Positions 20,674 to 33,645 of a DNA stretch of 64,000 nt are shown here, piece by piece; the first letter of the stretch is position 1; every line of letters begins with the position of its first letter. The DNA comes from Echinostoma caproni. Lineage: Eukaryota > Platyhelminthes > Trematoda > Plagiorchiida > Echinostomatidae. The stretch covers positions 9,873-73,872 of the forward strand of contig UZAN01040135.1 of the NCBI GenBank assembly GCA_900618425.1, given 5' to 3'. Made by a program: the position numbers and the translations under genes. The notes under the pieces were generated by a model that worked only from the letters and a program-made list of their open reading frames with translations, ran no database searches and had not been told where the DNA came from.

Positions 20674-22408
20674 GTAAATTTTTCAAGAACCATGGACACA
20701 CAATTTTCGGAAAAATAATATAAAAGATATTTTATTTAACCTTTAAGCAACTATCTTAATGTGGTAACAAGCTGGATAAAATAGGTCAAACTAAAGTAAA
20801 CACACTAGAAGGATAACTTGATAATTTACCATCATCGGCTTAGTTACTGTATACGGGAAATTTATTCACTAATCACGAGTTTGATCTATACGTTGTGACC
20901 CTCTGATCGATAAATTTCTATCCCATGTGCAAGTAGAAAGCGCTCCAGATAGCTGTCTATTGGAAAAACAACTGTTCATTACTGAAAGTCAATAAATCAC
21001 ACGCACACATAAGGCCACTAATTACCCTAGATTGTTTTGTTTGTTTATCATTCTCAGTATTTCTCTTGCCTGGGCAACAAAGAAAAAAACTGATTTTAAA
21101 TGCAATGAGAGAGTTTAAGCTAAGTTACTGTCATTTAAAATGTCTGATGGAGATTCTCCAAGCGGTTGGTAAAAACAGACCCAATCATTTTGAATTCGAG
21201 GCTGTATTATTTCTAACTTTCCAATTTTGGAGGAATCATCAAAGAAAATCGCCCATGAGCCCACTGTGTAAAAAAGATTCAAAGTTTATTGAAATCAATG
21301 AGCAATAAGTTGTCCGTATGGAGGAACCAAATCGTGATTCTAGAGGATTACGCAAAGCTAATCCACGCACACACACACGCAGGCACATACTCAACTCCAT
21401 GCCTTGAACCAATGACCTTAAACTGAGTTTATAGCTATCATTATGTAAGCACTTTTTCCCTATATGACATGGAACAGCATGACTAGGATTATCCAAAACC
21501 AATTGTTCGCTCACCGACTCGTTCTCTCAGTGCTATCATGGGAATATTCAAACTTTCTATTCTAAGTAGTATTCATTGTTTGTGGCATTACACTCGTCTT
21601 GTCATCAACATATTGATCGAGATATTTTTGTGTTTGGATAATTTTAACAAAACCCTCCAGGCCAGCCGCATATACCGTGCCAGACTGCACCCATCCTTCT
21701 ATTCTGATCGCCTTGGAGCACATCTGATTTGGCACCTACATTCTCTGCATCCGTGTATCTTGATGTAGTAGAAACTCCGTTTCTATTCCGATCACATACG
21801 AAAGTCGCGTATCGGAAACAACACCACGTTGGATCCATTTCATTAACCCGTTAGCCTGGTAGCCTGTACCTGACCCAAAGGCTGGTTTTCTTGTTTTTCG
21901 AAACAGGAATTTTGTATACACATCTGTAGAAAACATTGAATTCTAACTTTTCCCCACTGTGTTGTATGACAGACCTTCAACTGGTTAACTGACTTTTTCC
22001 GAGAATTTGTCTCGTGGCATATACAAGAAAAGGAAGCAAAATAAAAGAACCGGTGAATTCAGACTCTCTATCATCTAGGGTGCATTGAACAAACTAACCA
22101 AGACGGTTGTCTCAAAAGGTTGTCTAGTCTTTTCCCACCAGTTCCGTTGCCCGTATTACCCTACTAAAATGTGGCATTTGTTCTGTGCGCTATTCCCTCA
22201 AAACGAGCACAGTATCAGTTGATGTTTTGTCCAGAAAATTCCCCTAACGCTGTTTAAATTTCTCTATTATGCAACTACGTCTGATATTTGTTGAACATAA
22301 CCGATTGGGTAACACCCCGAAGTTACTGAATGGTTCTTAGCAAACTACAACTACAATATGAGGTATTCAGTATAGGGTATTTTGAGGGTTCACACTGTAT
22401 TTTTCTAA
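20674..22408. other. no gene supported; CA-rich run
   Basis: A CA-rich microsatellite lies at 21363-21380. Minus-strand frames at 21644-21936 have no firm splice support. Confidence 0.4.
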
Positions 22409-22439
22409 TTTTTCAGTGATATGCATAGTCACTGAAAAA
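22409..22439. other. 11-bp perfect hairpin, 9-nt loop
   Basis: Arms TTTTTCAGTGA (22409-22419) and TCACTGAAAAA (22429-22439) pair perfectly around TATGCATAG. It sits 24 bases before the ATG of the next ORF. Confidence 0.8.
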
Positions 22440-22462
22440 AATAAAATGTAACTCAGTCACCA

Positions 22463-22681
22463 ATGAGTACGAGTTGGTCACCATACTTGGGTTATGTTGT
22501 GGTACCGAAAACCGTTTGTGATGTACATCGTTTTAAGGCGACCACCACCACCACCACCGTCATGAAAAATAGCGCTACAGCAAATAAGTTTCATAGGTCT
22601 TCTATTAAGAAAACCCCAATAACTGCTGAAAAATATAAAGTTGCCTTTGATTTCTCGACGGAACAACTAGCTAAACAATAA
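22463..22681 (+). CDS. small intronless ORF, unknown
   Basis: 72 codons from ATG in a good context (ACCAATGAG) to TAA. It starts MSTSWSPYLGYVVVPKTVC, contains a run of six threonines encoded by a (CCA)n microsatellite (22541-22558), and has a basic C-terminal half. It could be a small gene or chance; no homology is recognised. Confidence 0.3.
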   Translation: MSTSWSPYLGYVVVPKTVCDVHRFKATTTTTTVMKNSATANKFHRSSIKKTPITAEKYKVAFDFSTEQLAKQ

Positions 22682-23128
22682 GATTTTAGTTTGGTGAGCC
22701 GGGTAGTGAAATGATGCCGTTTAGCGGGGGATACATTTTTATTTCCACTTGCTACCGTTCAAATTTCATTTTCCCAGAGAACTCTCGATTATTTCAGTTA
22801 ACGCAACACTCTATCAGCAACAGATTTTAGTTGCACTCTCGACAGAGGTAATCCGTGGGGCACACAAGATACACACCATCTGAGATTGAGACCCTCGGAC
22901 ACAGAAAGTTTATGTCATAGGTTAAGCAATAGGCTGAACAGAGTTAACCATCATCATCCTGAACCTGGCGAAATAAATTTACAGACACTGACTTTCAATT
23001 GAATGAAAATATCAAGACAGTATCATACATTTCGTGAAAAACACCGCGAATGGAACTGTTGAAGTTTCTTTATGAGCAGTTATTTGTATGTATAGAGAGC
23101 GAAACCTTCCTTGTACTCTATCTTACAG

Positions 23129-23305
23129 TTATGGACAGTACAATGATTGCAGCTCTCAGGGCTGCGGTCGGCATTTACCGATGTCGAAAAAAAGTGTTAC
23201 TTTCTATAATATGCATCCGATCAACAAATGGATAAAACGACCCTTTGCGATTAAGTTGTGCAATTTCACCAGTCACATTTTCTCTTTATCCAGTTGTACG
23301 AAGGA
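23129..23305 (+). CDS. candidate 58-codon internal exon, Cys-containing
   Basis: A strong acceptor (ccttgtactctatcttacag) and a donor (AAGGA|GTAAGA) bound 177 nt with one leftover base in and two out. The frame reads YGQYNDCSSQGCGRHLPMSK, then INKWIKRPFAIKLCNFTSH. A second frame is open for 34 codons. Both splice sites are near consensus. Family unknown. Confidence 0.42.
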
Positions 23306-23973
23306 GTAAGATCGTAAAATGATACAAAAATGAATTCTCTGTTCAAATTCAAACTCATTGTTGTGAGAGATCCTGATTCACGTGTCTCGTGATATCAGCT
23401 TTCCTATAGATAACATCCATCAAAACCAATAGCTCTGTCTACACGTTCATCATGCTTAGCTCCTATAGTTCTAGTCAATGAATAAGAAGCAGCCCGTTCT
23501 TTTTTGAGTATAAGGTGCTAGTACTCTGCAGCTACTTATGCGAGTGACACTCAACGATCTACGCGTTTGTTGAATGAAACAAAAGTATTGATTGATCATC
23601 AGAGCAGAACATTCATCCTGGAAGTGCGTCACTAACTTATCACATGAGTGATTCTGTTGTTTTCTTGCCTTGTTTAAGGAATATAATAATAATATTGGAC
23701 TGTGCACAACTCGATCCGTTTTGTCTTTCAATGTTTTTTTCTGCCGAACTCATTGATCACATTTTATTTTTTGAAAATAAACAAACATAAGATTTTATAC
23801 TTATAAACCAATTGACTAGTTTGCATCGCCTGTCGCACAAGCCACCAAATCAATCAGTATGTTCCTTCCTCATGTCCCCTCCTCCCTAGCACTCTCCGTT
23901 TGTCTCACTTGTTCAATTAATTCAGATGCATCATTTAAATAAGTCATTAAATGTATTGATGTTTTGCTTCCAG

Positions 23974-24125
23974 AAAAATAAATTGAGCATACTCCGGTGT
24001 GTAAATACTTGCGCACAATTACAACCCATTTTGAACGGGACTTTTTCAAGGTTTAGAGCCTGCTCAGCCGAAGAATTCAAAATTAGACACAAAAATGAAT
24101 GGCACATTCCAATGAAATTGGGAGG
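23974..24125 (+). CDS. candidate 50-codon internal exon
   Basis: Acceptor (gatgttttgcttccag) and consensus donor (GGGAGG|GTAAGT) bound 152 nt, starting in phase 0. It reads KNKLSILRCVNTCAQLQPIL, then EEFKIRHKNEWHIPMKLG. The next good acceptor (tttcttgcattag, near 24240) would end the protein after three codons. Unrecognised. Confidence 0.4.
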
Positions 24126-24814
24126 GTAAGTAGTACGTTAGTAAAACAAACATGATTTGATTCAGCTGCACAATCTTACGTTTGAGAACCTCTATCATGT
24201 TTGAAAAATGATTTATAAATTTCACACTTTCTTGCATTAGCCCACATCGGTGAAGCGGAGAGCGTCTCGTCATGATTAAACAACAAAGTAAGCGTTTGCT
24301 CTTCAACCAGTCCCAACTTGAGGTGAGAAAGGCCGTCATGTCTTAGCGTAAATACATGGCAGTGTCTACCAACCTGTGCATCTCACAATTTTGATCAAAT
24401 TTTAAATTCACTGATAACTAGATGATATGTTATTGATTATACCAAATGCGCGGGTAAAACAAGACGTTAGGGAACAAAGATTTGTGAAACAAAATGAAAA
24501 ACAGTTTACAACGAAATTTTTATTGAAGTATATGCAAAGATCACACATTCAATTCCTAAGTCTATTGTATGCGTTTTTACCCATAAAAGAACTTTTTTAT
24601 TTCGATTAATCGGTCGTTACTCCCATCAACATTTGAAAACTTAATTGATTTTGTTTTACCTCTGGAATGGTCTCTCAATCTTTCAAATTCATTAATGTCA
24701 AAACTGAAGTCTGTATTTGGATAGGCGGAGAGAGGAGTGTGAAATACTTGATGAACGCGTTTCCTCGCTCCAATTGCGTAACCAGAGAGTGGGATGCAAT
24801 TAAATTAGTGCAGT

Positions 24815-24880
24815 CCCGACCAAGGTAGTTAAGATACGTGATCCCGTTGATTTTGGTTCAAGATTGATTGACCATAGACA
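24815..24880 (+). mobile_element. possible tRNA-like SINE head
   Basis: GGTAGTTAAGATACG resembles an A box and GGTTCAAGATT (24855-24865) a weak B box at plausible spacing. No hammerhead-like core follows. Low certainty. Confidence 0.28.
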
Positions 24881-25007
24881 AATGCATCTGACTTCAGCGG
24901 CGATTAGTGTGAGAACCTGCGCTACTTTGGGGGGGGGATTAGAAACCGCACGATAGGCAATAGGGGAGGCGAATTTAGCACTATTTTGTTAAATTGAATT
25001 ATTGTAG

Positions 25008-25147
25008 ATTACCAAATAATGCAATATTTACGAGATCTTGTTCCTGTGACTATAGTAAACGTCGGTATTATTCTTCATCACTTTGAAAGCGTTTACTCAC
25101 TGTGCAACATAATCTGTTGTGCAACAGCAATAGTGAACGCAATGAAG
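25008..25147 (+). CDS. candidate internal exon, hydrophobic
   Basis: Acceptor (aaattgaattattgtag) and donor (ATGAAG|GTAATA) bound 2 nt plus 46 codons. It reads QIMQYLRDLVPVTIVNVGII with further hydrophobic and cysteine residues, possibly a membrane segment. The donor is only fair. Confidence 0.3.
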
Positions 25148-27154
25148 GTAATATGGTTGCAAGACATCAGTGCAACAGAGCAACCAATATGCAAATCACA
25201 GAAGTGGAGCTACTGAGGGAATACGGATAGAATTGGCATCCATCTCCAATCTAATGTATAAGCTATTATGGCATTTAAGAACTGTGACTGACAGGAAAAG
25301 ATCAATCTTCAGATGCACACGAAATTCCGAAACTTTGGACACGCGTTAAGGATTAAATTGTACACATTACGTAATATTCAGTTGATAAATGTCTACTGTA
25401 GTTTAGATTGAAAACATAGAAATTGTTGGGATAAAAAAATATAATAACAAATATAACAGTGGGGCATAGTGCGTATAGTAAGCAATAGACGGCTGTTTCG
25501 ATACACTTTCTGAATGCATCAGTTTGATGAGGAAATTAGCAGAACTATTGTCAAATCTTCTGGAGAGATCAGCATCAAATACCGAAAAACGGACGGCATT
25601 TACCTATTACTCGTGAAGAAAATCACTCCAAAAAAACAATTTTGTCTTAATTTCTCTTTTTGTTCACTAAAATCCTTGTAAGAAAATACGCCCATCAAAA
25701 TAAAACTATAAAGTTCTGCACTTTACTCGCAATGAGGGATGAAGAATTTCAGGTTTTGACTGTATCCGGATAGGAAAGATTAAATAAAATAATAAAATTT
25801 GCCTCTCCCGCAGCTCACCGTTCAAGAACCCATATTTGAGCGCTGTGATTTGTATCCACAAACAATGGAATTCTGTTATAATTTCAAACCGGATGAAATA
25901 TAATCTGGAGGCGAATCAAACGTTGTCTGAGGACTCAAATAAAACCAAATGGGCAAGGAAATTCTATTGTTTAATTGAAGTTCACGTATAAACTAATGCA
26001 GTGCTAAGGGTAAACTGCAGTACAATGCAAACCGGTGAAATAAAGTAACTATTCTTTTTATTGGACTTCATGTGTCTAAAGAGTTTTTGTCTCTTTGTGT
26101 TTAACTGTCATGTCGTGGAACACCAAGGAAACACCCGTTGTAGTTATGGAATCAATCTGGTTCACTTTAAGTTGTCATAGTTGAAAATGATTTAAACAAC
26201 ATTATCTTTTCAGCTAAAAACCTATTATTTTGCAAAATTACCTCAACCTTTGTCATGCATATATGAAATTTGTTGCAGACATCCAGCGGTTCCCACCAGA
26301 TGCTCTGAGGATTTAGTAAATTTATCACCGACGTAACTTATTCGACTGTTTTTAATGTCACCATTTTCTGAATCTTTCTAACATGTTTGAGACTCTACAG
26401 CGTGTAACACCGTCATCGTTTGTGTAACTCGCCAATGTTCATGCGCTACCTTGACAATTCAGTAGGTTGACGACGTTGGACAATAAAGCAACACAAAGTT
26501 CCAATTTTTAAATTCTCAAGCGTTTTCCACATCTAGTTTAGTTTGGTCTGCTGTTTTCCACCTAAGTCCATCTAAACTGCACGATATACAGTTTTTTTCA
26601 CGAACCAGTTATACTCTCGATAGAATGACATTTTCACTGATGGTCTGATGCTTTTAACTGTCAAATTGCTTAAATATCTTGATGTCACCGTTATAGAAGA
26701 CTTTCTCAATTGGTTTCTAAACTTTGCAACCACCTTCCAAAAGATCAGACGACTTGTCTGAACGCAGTTCATCTGATACCAGGCAGTACAGAAAGCAGTT
26801 GGTTTGTTCTGAATAGTACTCCACCCCCACGTGTACTCACACCTCAGTTTTTTCATTTTGCTGCCCAGTACTCCTCCCGGGTCATCTAGTTTGAAACTTA
26901 TCAAGCGCAATTTCGCGAATTATGATTTTGTTAAATAACCCATAGTTAACTTTGAGCACTTCCCATCAAGCGAACGTTTCTCACGTGGCATACTTAGTAA
27001 CGTTACTGATCCCCTACATGGAAACTTGAGTGCATTTCTGCATCTGAGGTTGAACATTTCTGCAACAATGTGCGCTTCCATGCGGCTACATGTCAGCACC
27101 AGTGATCCCGTTCCACCCTTCAACACTTAATATTGTTTTCTCATCTCCACATAG
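25148..27154. other. no supported gene; one long minus frame
   Basis: A 112-codon minus-strand frame (26910-26572) and a 68-codon one next to it (27126-26920) are open but lack motifs and firm splice sites. They could be remnants of one coding region or chance. Confidence 0.3.
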
Positions 27155-27363
27155 CAATCAGTTTTCCCCTACTTGATAAACAGCTTGCCATTTATCTGGT
27201 CTCCACATACATGTATATTCGCTGTTCTGTTGACAACCAAAGTATTCCATTAGGTTTGATGCCCAACATACATTCTTTGAAGCAACTGAATCCAGGTTTC
27301 AAACTTTCTTCGGTTGATTTATGTAGCATTGTGTATTTAGGGATCAACGAAAAAAGTGAATAA
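27155..27363 (+). CDS. candidate 68-codon terminal exon
   Basis: A very strong acceptor (gttttctcatctccacatag) leads, with two leftover bases, into a frame starting ISFPLLDKQLAIYLVSTYMY and ending TAA at 27361. A phase-0 frame is also open for 32 codons. No family recognised. Confidence 0.4.
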
Positions 27364-27935
27364 AGTTATTCTTTTGTAACCTGGGAGAATTTCGCCTTAG
27401 GTTGTCCAAAAAATACAATTAAGCACATTTTATATCTTCTAGTTCAGAAAAATTCGGTTTTCTATTCACAAAGTCCTTCCACGTGAAAAACAAAAATAAA
27501 AGTATCAAACCGACGTACTGAAATGAGACCATACGGGGCAATACAGGTCATCACCCATACCCGTTATACGGACTGACTGATCTTTATTAACCGTTTTGCA
27601 ACTTATACAATCACTGCTTTCAGGAAATGAACTTTGCTGCCGTTCTGGTTACTCTGGGCTCCGGGTAGAAGACATGACAAACTAACATTCTTCTGTTTGT
27701 CCGTCTTGTTCAATTTCACAATTTTCACGGTTAAATAGCTTTAATAAATTCAGAGCAGTTTCTTTGAGTGTGAGAGAGATTTGTATGCAGTATAACTAGC
27801 CCTGAAAACATTTCCCAAATGAACAAAAGAATTTGTTTAGATTGCCTTCGTTTGTGTACTGTTTTTTAATGAGTTCTTTGATCTTTATTGCATTTTTTTG
27901 ATACTAACCTGCCAAACACCCACGGCAAATTTCAG

Positions 27936-28019
27936 ACTCACACAGTTCAAATGCAATCTAATTTTGACAGAACGATATCAGCAATCCACAATGTGCTTTC
28001 TGTTTTCTTCGGGAGACAA
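27936..28019 (+). CDS. candidate 28-codon exon
   Basis: Acceptor (acccacggcaaatttcag) and donor (GACAA|GTAACC) bound 84 nt in phase 0 at both ends, reading THTVQMQSNFDRTISAIHNV. The frame continues open to a stop at 28086. Unrecognised. Confidence 0.3.
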
Positions 28020-29065
28020 GTAACCTTTGCTTCATTACACACAGACATGTATCAAAATGATCATGCAAAAGGATGTGTCAAGTACTGATTGTGCCAGGCG
28101 AACAGACGGTAAATTGCACTGCACCACAGCGTGCACATGATGAAAAATTAAAATCCTTTCAAGGCAATAGGGTTTTAGAGACCTAAGGGAAAACTGTAAA
28201 AGAATGAGTAGTACGAGTTAATCTTATTTTTGAATTGTTAAGCACGTTGTAGAGATAACCAAATTTATGAGTAAGGTACATTCGTTTGTGGATCATTTTT
28301 TCTCACTCAGCCGAAACCGCAGAAATAAACAGTGCGTAAAAATTACGAAAGGATCTACTAGACACTTTGTAGGTTCACAGTAAGATTAAATTTATTCAAA
28401 GGAAGACACCAATTGAAAATTATTTCAAATATCGGAGTTACTGATTCTCACAGTTTTCTGTTCAATCGTTTTTGCATCATTTTAGTTGATAATTTGAACA
28501 AAATGATAATCGATAATTATGTTGTTTAGTTGAAATTGATCAATACAGCATTCAACCAAAATGCCGATTTGATCTTATATAAAGATCGTTTTCATTTCGT
28601 AATTTTTTCCTTACTTCAAAGAGCATTTGTCAAAGAAAGTATGACTTATTTGCATAAAACTGTACCGGAAATTTGTATAACATGACTGTAACCTCTTCGC
28701 TTTGAACATCAAATCAGTTATATTCAAGTTGATCGATACAAGAGAAGTTTGGGGAACCGGTGTGACATCTTTGGTTTAGTTCAAATTCAGGTAGAAAGCA
28801 GGTTTTAGTTGCTTCATTGCAGTAAACGTGAGCCTTGTCAGCGCTCGCCATGAACCCGCTCAACATAAGCTAGGTCAGACACATTTGTTACTTAAAAAAC
28901 TGCTTGGAAGCGAAAAAGGCAATGGAATTTTAACTTATTGCTCAAACCATGCGGCGAGCAACGATTACATTTTTCAACAGTGAGCTATTCTCATTACAAG
29001 GAGATCAAAAACTGTGATGGGAACAAACCTACTTTAAGTTTACTCTGTGTCTGTTTTATTTCCAG

Positions 29066-29201
29066 GAATTGGATGCTTTCAAATTTGCTGATTTGAGCAG
29101 TTTGGAATTAACGAGCAGGGGAGATTCAAGTGAGGACTTCATACTGTCATATCGTTTGATTGTTCTAATCTCGTCACTGAGGCTCCACCTCATCACATGT
29201 T
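29066..29201 (+). CDS. candidate 45-codon internal exon
   Basis: The acceptor (ctgtgtctgttttatttccag) is strong and the donor (CATGTT|GTGAGT) matches consensus. The frame starts in phase 0 and reads ELDAFKFADLSSLELTSRGD. An earlier donor (TTCAA|GTGAGG) is possible. Unknown protein. Confidence 0.38.
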
Positions 29202-29846
29202 GTGAGTTCCCTGATCACGGTTCGTCTCTCCAGCACAACATTCGTACAGCTGTTTTATTACAAACACAGTGAAATCAATTCTTCAGTATTACAGTAGTTG
29301 ATTATCTGTACGACTTGAGTCGAATATGCGTATAGAACACTGTATCATGCCACTGGAATCTGTAGGTTGTAAAGAGTAAAATCGAATAAAATGCACAACG
29401 TGGAACAATATGCCATACGTAGAAATTGTCTAAATAGAAAAAGGAATTTACGAAACAAGACGTTTCCTATTGGATCACTGGTTTTTGATTCAATTAACTA
29501 CAACACAATCCATCACAATTTCGGACTTTCGTTTATCGGAAAAATGTGCATCACTAAGAAGTGCACATAAACAAACTACGTTCTATCACACATAATTATC
29601 TGCCAACAGAGGTTTTGCAGCAATTATTCGTGAACAATTTTCTTATTACTTTTTCCGATAATTCAACATTCTTCCTCGGGAGCATAGTCTGTTTCTCACA
29701 CTCCTTTTCCGGTCTAATAATTAGTTATCTTGGTGGTAGGATAGTCACAAATGGATAGTCATTTTATACCAAACGAGGAGTAGATTTAAAAAGAACAATA
29801 AATAAAATAATAAAAAATATTGTTAGGGCAAACTGTTTGTTCCCAG

Positions 29847-30065
29847 GATATGCGCCAACATTGCCAAACCCAATGGAGTTTACTACACTGTGTTAAGAAG
29901 TCACGGCATGTATACTTAGCGTGCCATATAGAGTACTCAGCTAAGAGAAAACAGAAGAAATCTCGCATTGGAACTGCAGTTTTGAAAAATGTGATCAAAT
30001 CTCCTCACAAGTATGCTCTATTCAGTGCAGAATTTCACAAATATCCAGAACCCATCAGTTTTTGA
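29847..30065 (+). CDS. candidate 72-codon terminal exon, basic
   Basis: The acceptor (aaactgtttgttcccag) opens in phase 0 into DMRQHCQTQWSLLHCVKKSR and a lysine-rich stretch (YSAKRKQKKSRIG), ending TGA at 30063. The composition would suit a nucleic-acid-binding or nucleolar tail, but that is only a guess. Confidence 0.42.
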   Translation, partial: DMRQHCQTQWSLLHCVKKSRHVYLACHIEYSAKRKQKKSRIGTAVLKNVIKSPHKYALFSAEFHKYPEPISF

Positions 30066-33000
30066 GAGCGATTCATTAGAAGCTAAACCAGGATATGCAG
30101 ATTGAATTTATGTATAACACCAATATTCTGAAAGACCAGTATTTCCATTAAAAGTTCGATCAATAGTTATTTTGTCCGCAAAGTAAACATAAACCAACAA
30201 ACGTTAAACGATTGGAAATCCCGATTGAGTGCGTGTACTTGTTTCAAACGAGAAATGAAAACGTGAAGGATAATACAGTATGGAAGATAAGGCAACCTAC
30301 CAAACATTCTACGGAACAACTACCACCGTTGCAAAAGGTTTGGATATAAATGCTGCCTTATATGTTACTTGAAAAGCATAACGTCTTACTTGGAGAGTGA
30401 TTGCTGTGACCTAAACACATTTTCCAAGATTCCATTAAATAGGTGGGCAAAGCAAACTAGATTCCTTCTAAATCCAAAGGCTTGGAAGCATTTGCAACTT
30501 GTTACTGGAACAGCGTGTAGGCAGTGAGCTCAGGACGAGTATTGGAACGGCATAGATTTAAAGGAACGTCGTGCGCAACAAAGGCATATTCACAGGTGAA
30601 CTGATATGAATTCTGACCACAGCTCGATAGAGTTCAATGAAGTGAGTTTAAGTATACGTGGATGATTGTTGATGTGTATTCCACTGATTTTCATTCACAT
30701 TCCCTCTTGGTTTTCTGTAAATCATTTACGAATAATGGTTGTAACCCCTATCAGATTTTCTGGTTCTATTATAAAGTTACCTTTAGATAGAAGTTAATGA
30801 TTCATAAACATAAGGGGTAGCAATACGGACAGTGGTAACCTTCTGTGTGCCGGATAAAAACGTTCAACTATAATATTTCTTAAGGAATATTGCAGTCATT
30901 TTCACGGAGAGCCTAATGCCACTTTTTATTCCCTATACCCACTTCAACTCGTCGACAGACAAACGACAGATGAAAGTACACTTGAAAAAGTGGTCTTCTT
31001 CGACAAATACATATAAACGTTAGGCCTGCACCAGTCAAACATTTGAAGCGGAAATGTTTGTGCATACCATTTGTTCCAAATCGGTTGAATGAGTGAAGCG
31101 CGTATACTGGAGCACATACGCGGACCTCGACGGCAATCGGATTGTGCAAAATGATTGATCAGGCGTGTAAAACACACATCTACCGAGCGTTGTGTGAGTC
31201 AACAATCAGAAGCAGTTTGGAAAAAATGATATGATTTATTCACTGTGGACATTGAGAGAACTATGCCATTTATTCCGGTGGTCAAAACACACACACTCAT
31301 GGTACTCACTTTCAGCATGATTTCGTTTCGTTTCGTCTTTGATCGAAGTCGAACAGTTTGAGAACTGCCTTACAACGGAACATTTGTTTCACTGAAACAT
31401 TCGACAAACGTGTTGCTCCACCCTTCCTCCGGAACGGTTACCAGCAACAATTCAGTAAGAATACAAGGTATGAGAATCCGCGTGGAGTGAATTTGCAGCA
31501 AAATGCGGTGAGTGATCTGCAAGTTGCTTGGTCAGGTATATGCTCCAAACCGAGCTTGGTGTTAATCCCGATCTGTGATTGGTCAAGACGATTTTCCCGG
31601 TACAGGTAAGAGATTGCTACACATCATCCGGCCAGGATAAGGACAAAGCACAGGTGATGCACACCCACTATTCGTATAATCATAGGACGATAAATAAAAT
31701 AATTTTTTAACTTAGAAGAAAATGCCTAAAATCACAGTGTCTGCTAGGATTTGTTTTTTTTGTGTGTGTGAATATTTCCCAGGCTATAAGTGACCGCAAA
31801 GTAACCGGATATTATTGTCTCATATTGAGCTAAAATAGCAAAGTACAATACCTCTTTGTTCACACAAAGCGACTGATTCTATTTCAAACTTGATCTGTGT
31901 ACAATTTGTTTATATCACCATTTTTAATTTAATACCTAATCAAATGATTCCTCATTTATCCAAAGGCAAAACATTCATACATTGCACATAGTTCAGTATT
32001 TATGATAAACGTACTGCATGAATGGGTTTATTTTAACCTTTAGGAGGACAATAATAATACTGATATTAATACGGTTTTTCTCGATTGGTAAACAGTTTTA
32101 GAGCACATAGTTATTATACGGATCGAGATTGAAAACCAAATTATTCTACACTCAGATTAAGCCTTCTGTGATAGTGCAGGTGAATAAGAATTTAATTCAT
32201 TTTGACGACAGCTTAACAAGATGTTTGCTCACAACCTTGAAAAACATACCTTTTTGTTAAACGGTTTAACAGTGTATCGACACGCTAGGATTAGACCAGT
32301 TGCCAAGTTGTCATTAGTGTTTTTTTCCGTTGCATAACTCCCATTGAGCTAACCAACGTCCCTCACAATGCTTCGAATCTTTGAAAAGATAGATTGTTCA
32401 GACATCTCATCATACTGTAGCGATAGCATTGTTTCAACTAATGAAATTGCCGTCCAGTTTACCAACTGCTGGTGATGCATTGAAGTGTGACACAGACAGT
32501 GTTCCTAGAGGTTCGATGGAGGAGCGAACTCCGTTGCGATTCTGTGCCATATATCCTACGCTGAATCTAATTCAAAGTAGATGAGAAGAAACTTAAAAAA
32601 GGGAACTGGAATTCCATTTTTTCATCAAGAGAGAAACAGAACACGTTAGGTTAAATTTCCAATGGTGCAATACTACAAGCATTAGGAGTCAATGAAAATT
32701 CCATCTCTCACGAATTTCAGCTTTTGATAAGCAAACAATCCACGGTCTCCTTCAGGTTGTGAAATGCACAACACAAAATCAAACGTGCATATCACACCGA
32801 CTTTATATGAACTCATTCAGTGCACCAACTGCACTTAATGTTTGAAGAGGGTTTGCTTCGGAGGTAAACAAAAATTCCTGTTCCGACAACCTTGTTAGAA
32901 GATCATAAAAGGTCGAGTGCATGCAGCAAAATCCGACACAACACGATAAGTGGTTTGTTCTTATGTGACACAAAAATCAAACTGAAATTTCTACTTAAAT

Positions 33001-33179
33001 TAACTTGATGTATTGCTGTTTATCATAGATCCCTAATCATGTTTATCGTTTTTATATCCATAGCCTTCACGGAGAGTAGCAACTTGATATTGCCCAACGT
33101 GGTTACTTGCTCTGTCATGATCCAGTAAGCAGTAACGTGTTAAGAGCATCGCACCATATGTGAGTATTCAAATACTGTC
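30066..33179. other. long stretch, only weak exon signals
   Basis: Donor sites near 31508 (GCG|GTGAGT) and 31607 (ACAG|GTAAGA) follow an open + frame (31358-31609), and a minus donor lies at about 31307. An acceptor at 32725 opens into FDKQTIHGLLQ. None forms a chain. Confidence 0.35.
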
Positions 33180-33640
33180 AGCCTCAGAAGTGTTTAACCC
33201 AAACGGTTTCTTGTGGCGAGGGAATTTATACAGCGGTCGTACTTTTCACGCTCTCAAAACATGCGGCATCTACCCAACCACCCATGTCGTTCTGTGCTGA
33301 CTTTATCTCAGAATGAGCACCTCAGGGGACATCCACTAAAGTTGAGGAACTAGAACAGACACCTTGACTGCCGGCATCACTCATTTGCAGTCAGAGTGTA
33401 CAGCGTACGGAATTCTCTCCTAATGCGATATACTGTGTGCTCCTACAGTGGAACCGTTTAAATCGCAACCTGATAGAGCATTGGAACACTTAAAATGTCG
33501 ATATACGTGAGTGATCATGCATATTTTTGCTATTATTACTTTCTCTTTGTGAGATTATTCAAAATATTCTGTAAAAATCCTATGTGGCATGATAACCGTT
33601 GGCTGTGTTAAATCGCCCATAATAAAACTTTAACTATGAC
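33180..33640 (+). mobile_element. LINE 3' end (non-LTR retrotransposon), decayed
   Basis: Translation in changing frames gives RGHPLKLR, HSFAVRVYSVRNSL and then a segment like VEPFKSQPDRAL. This is the conserved C-terminus of CR1/Jockey-type ORF2 proteins (RGH-x-LKL, hsFs-x-RV-x-x-WNSLP, FK-x-x-LD). Several stops and frameshifts break it. After a non-coding tail come imperfect ACTTTG units near 33620-33645, resembling a LINE 3' repeat tail. The RT domain upstream is missing, so this is a 5'-truncated insertion. Confidence 0.65.
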
Positions 33641-33645
33641 TTTGA

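Noticed and set aside
26572..26910. 112-codon minus ORF as a gene
   Set aside because: No motif, no good acceptor, and composition does not stand out; noted only in the stretch description.
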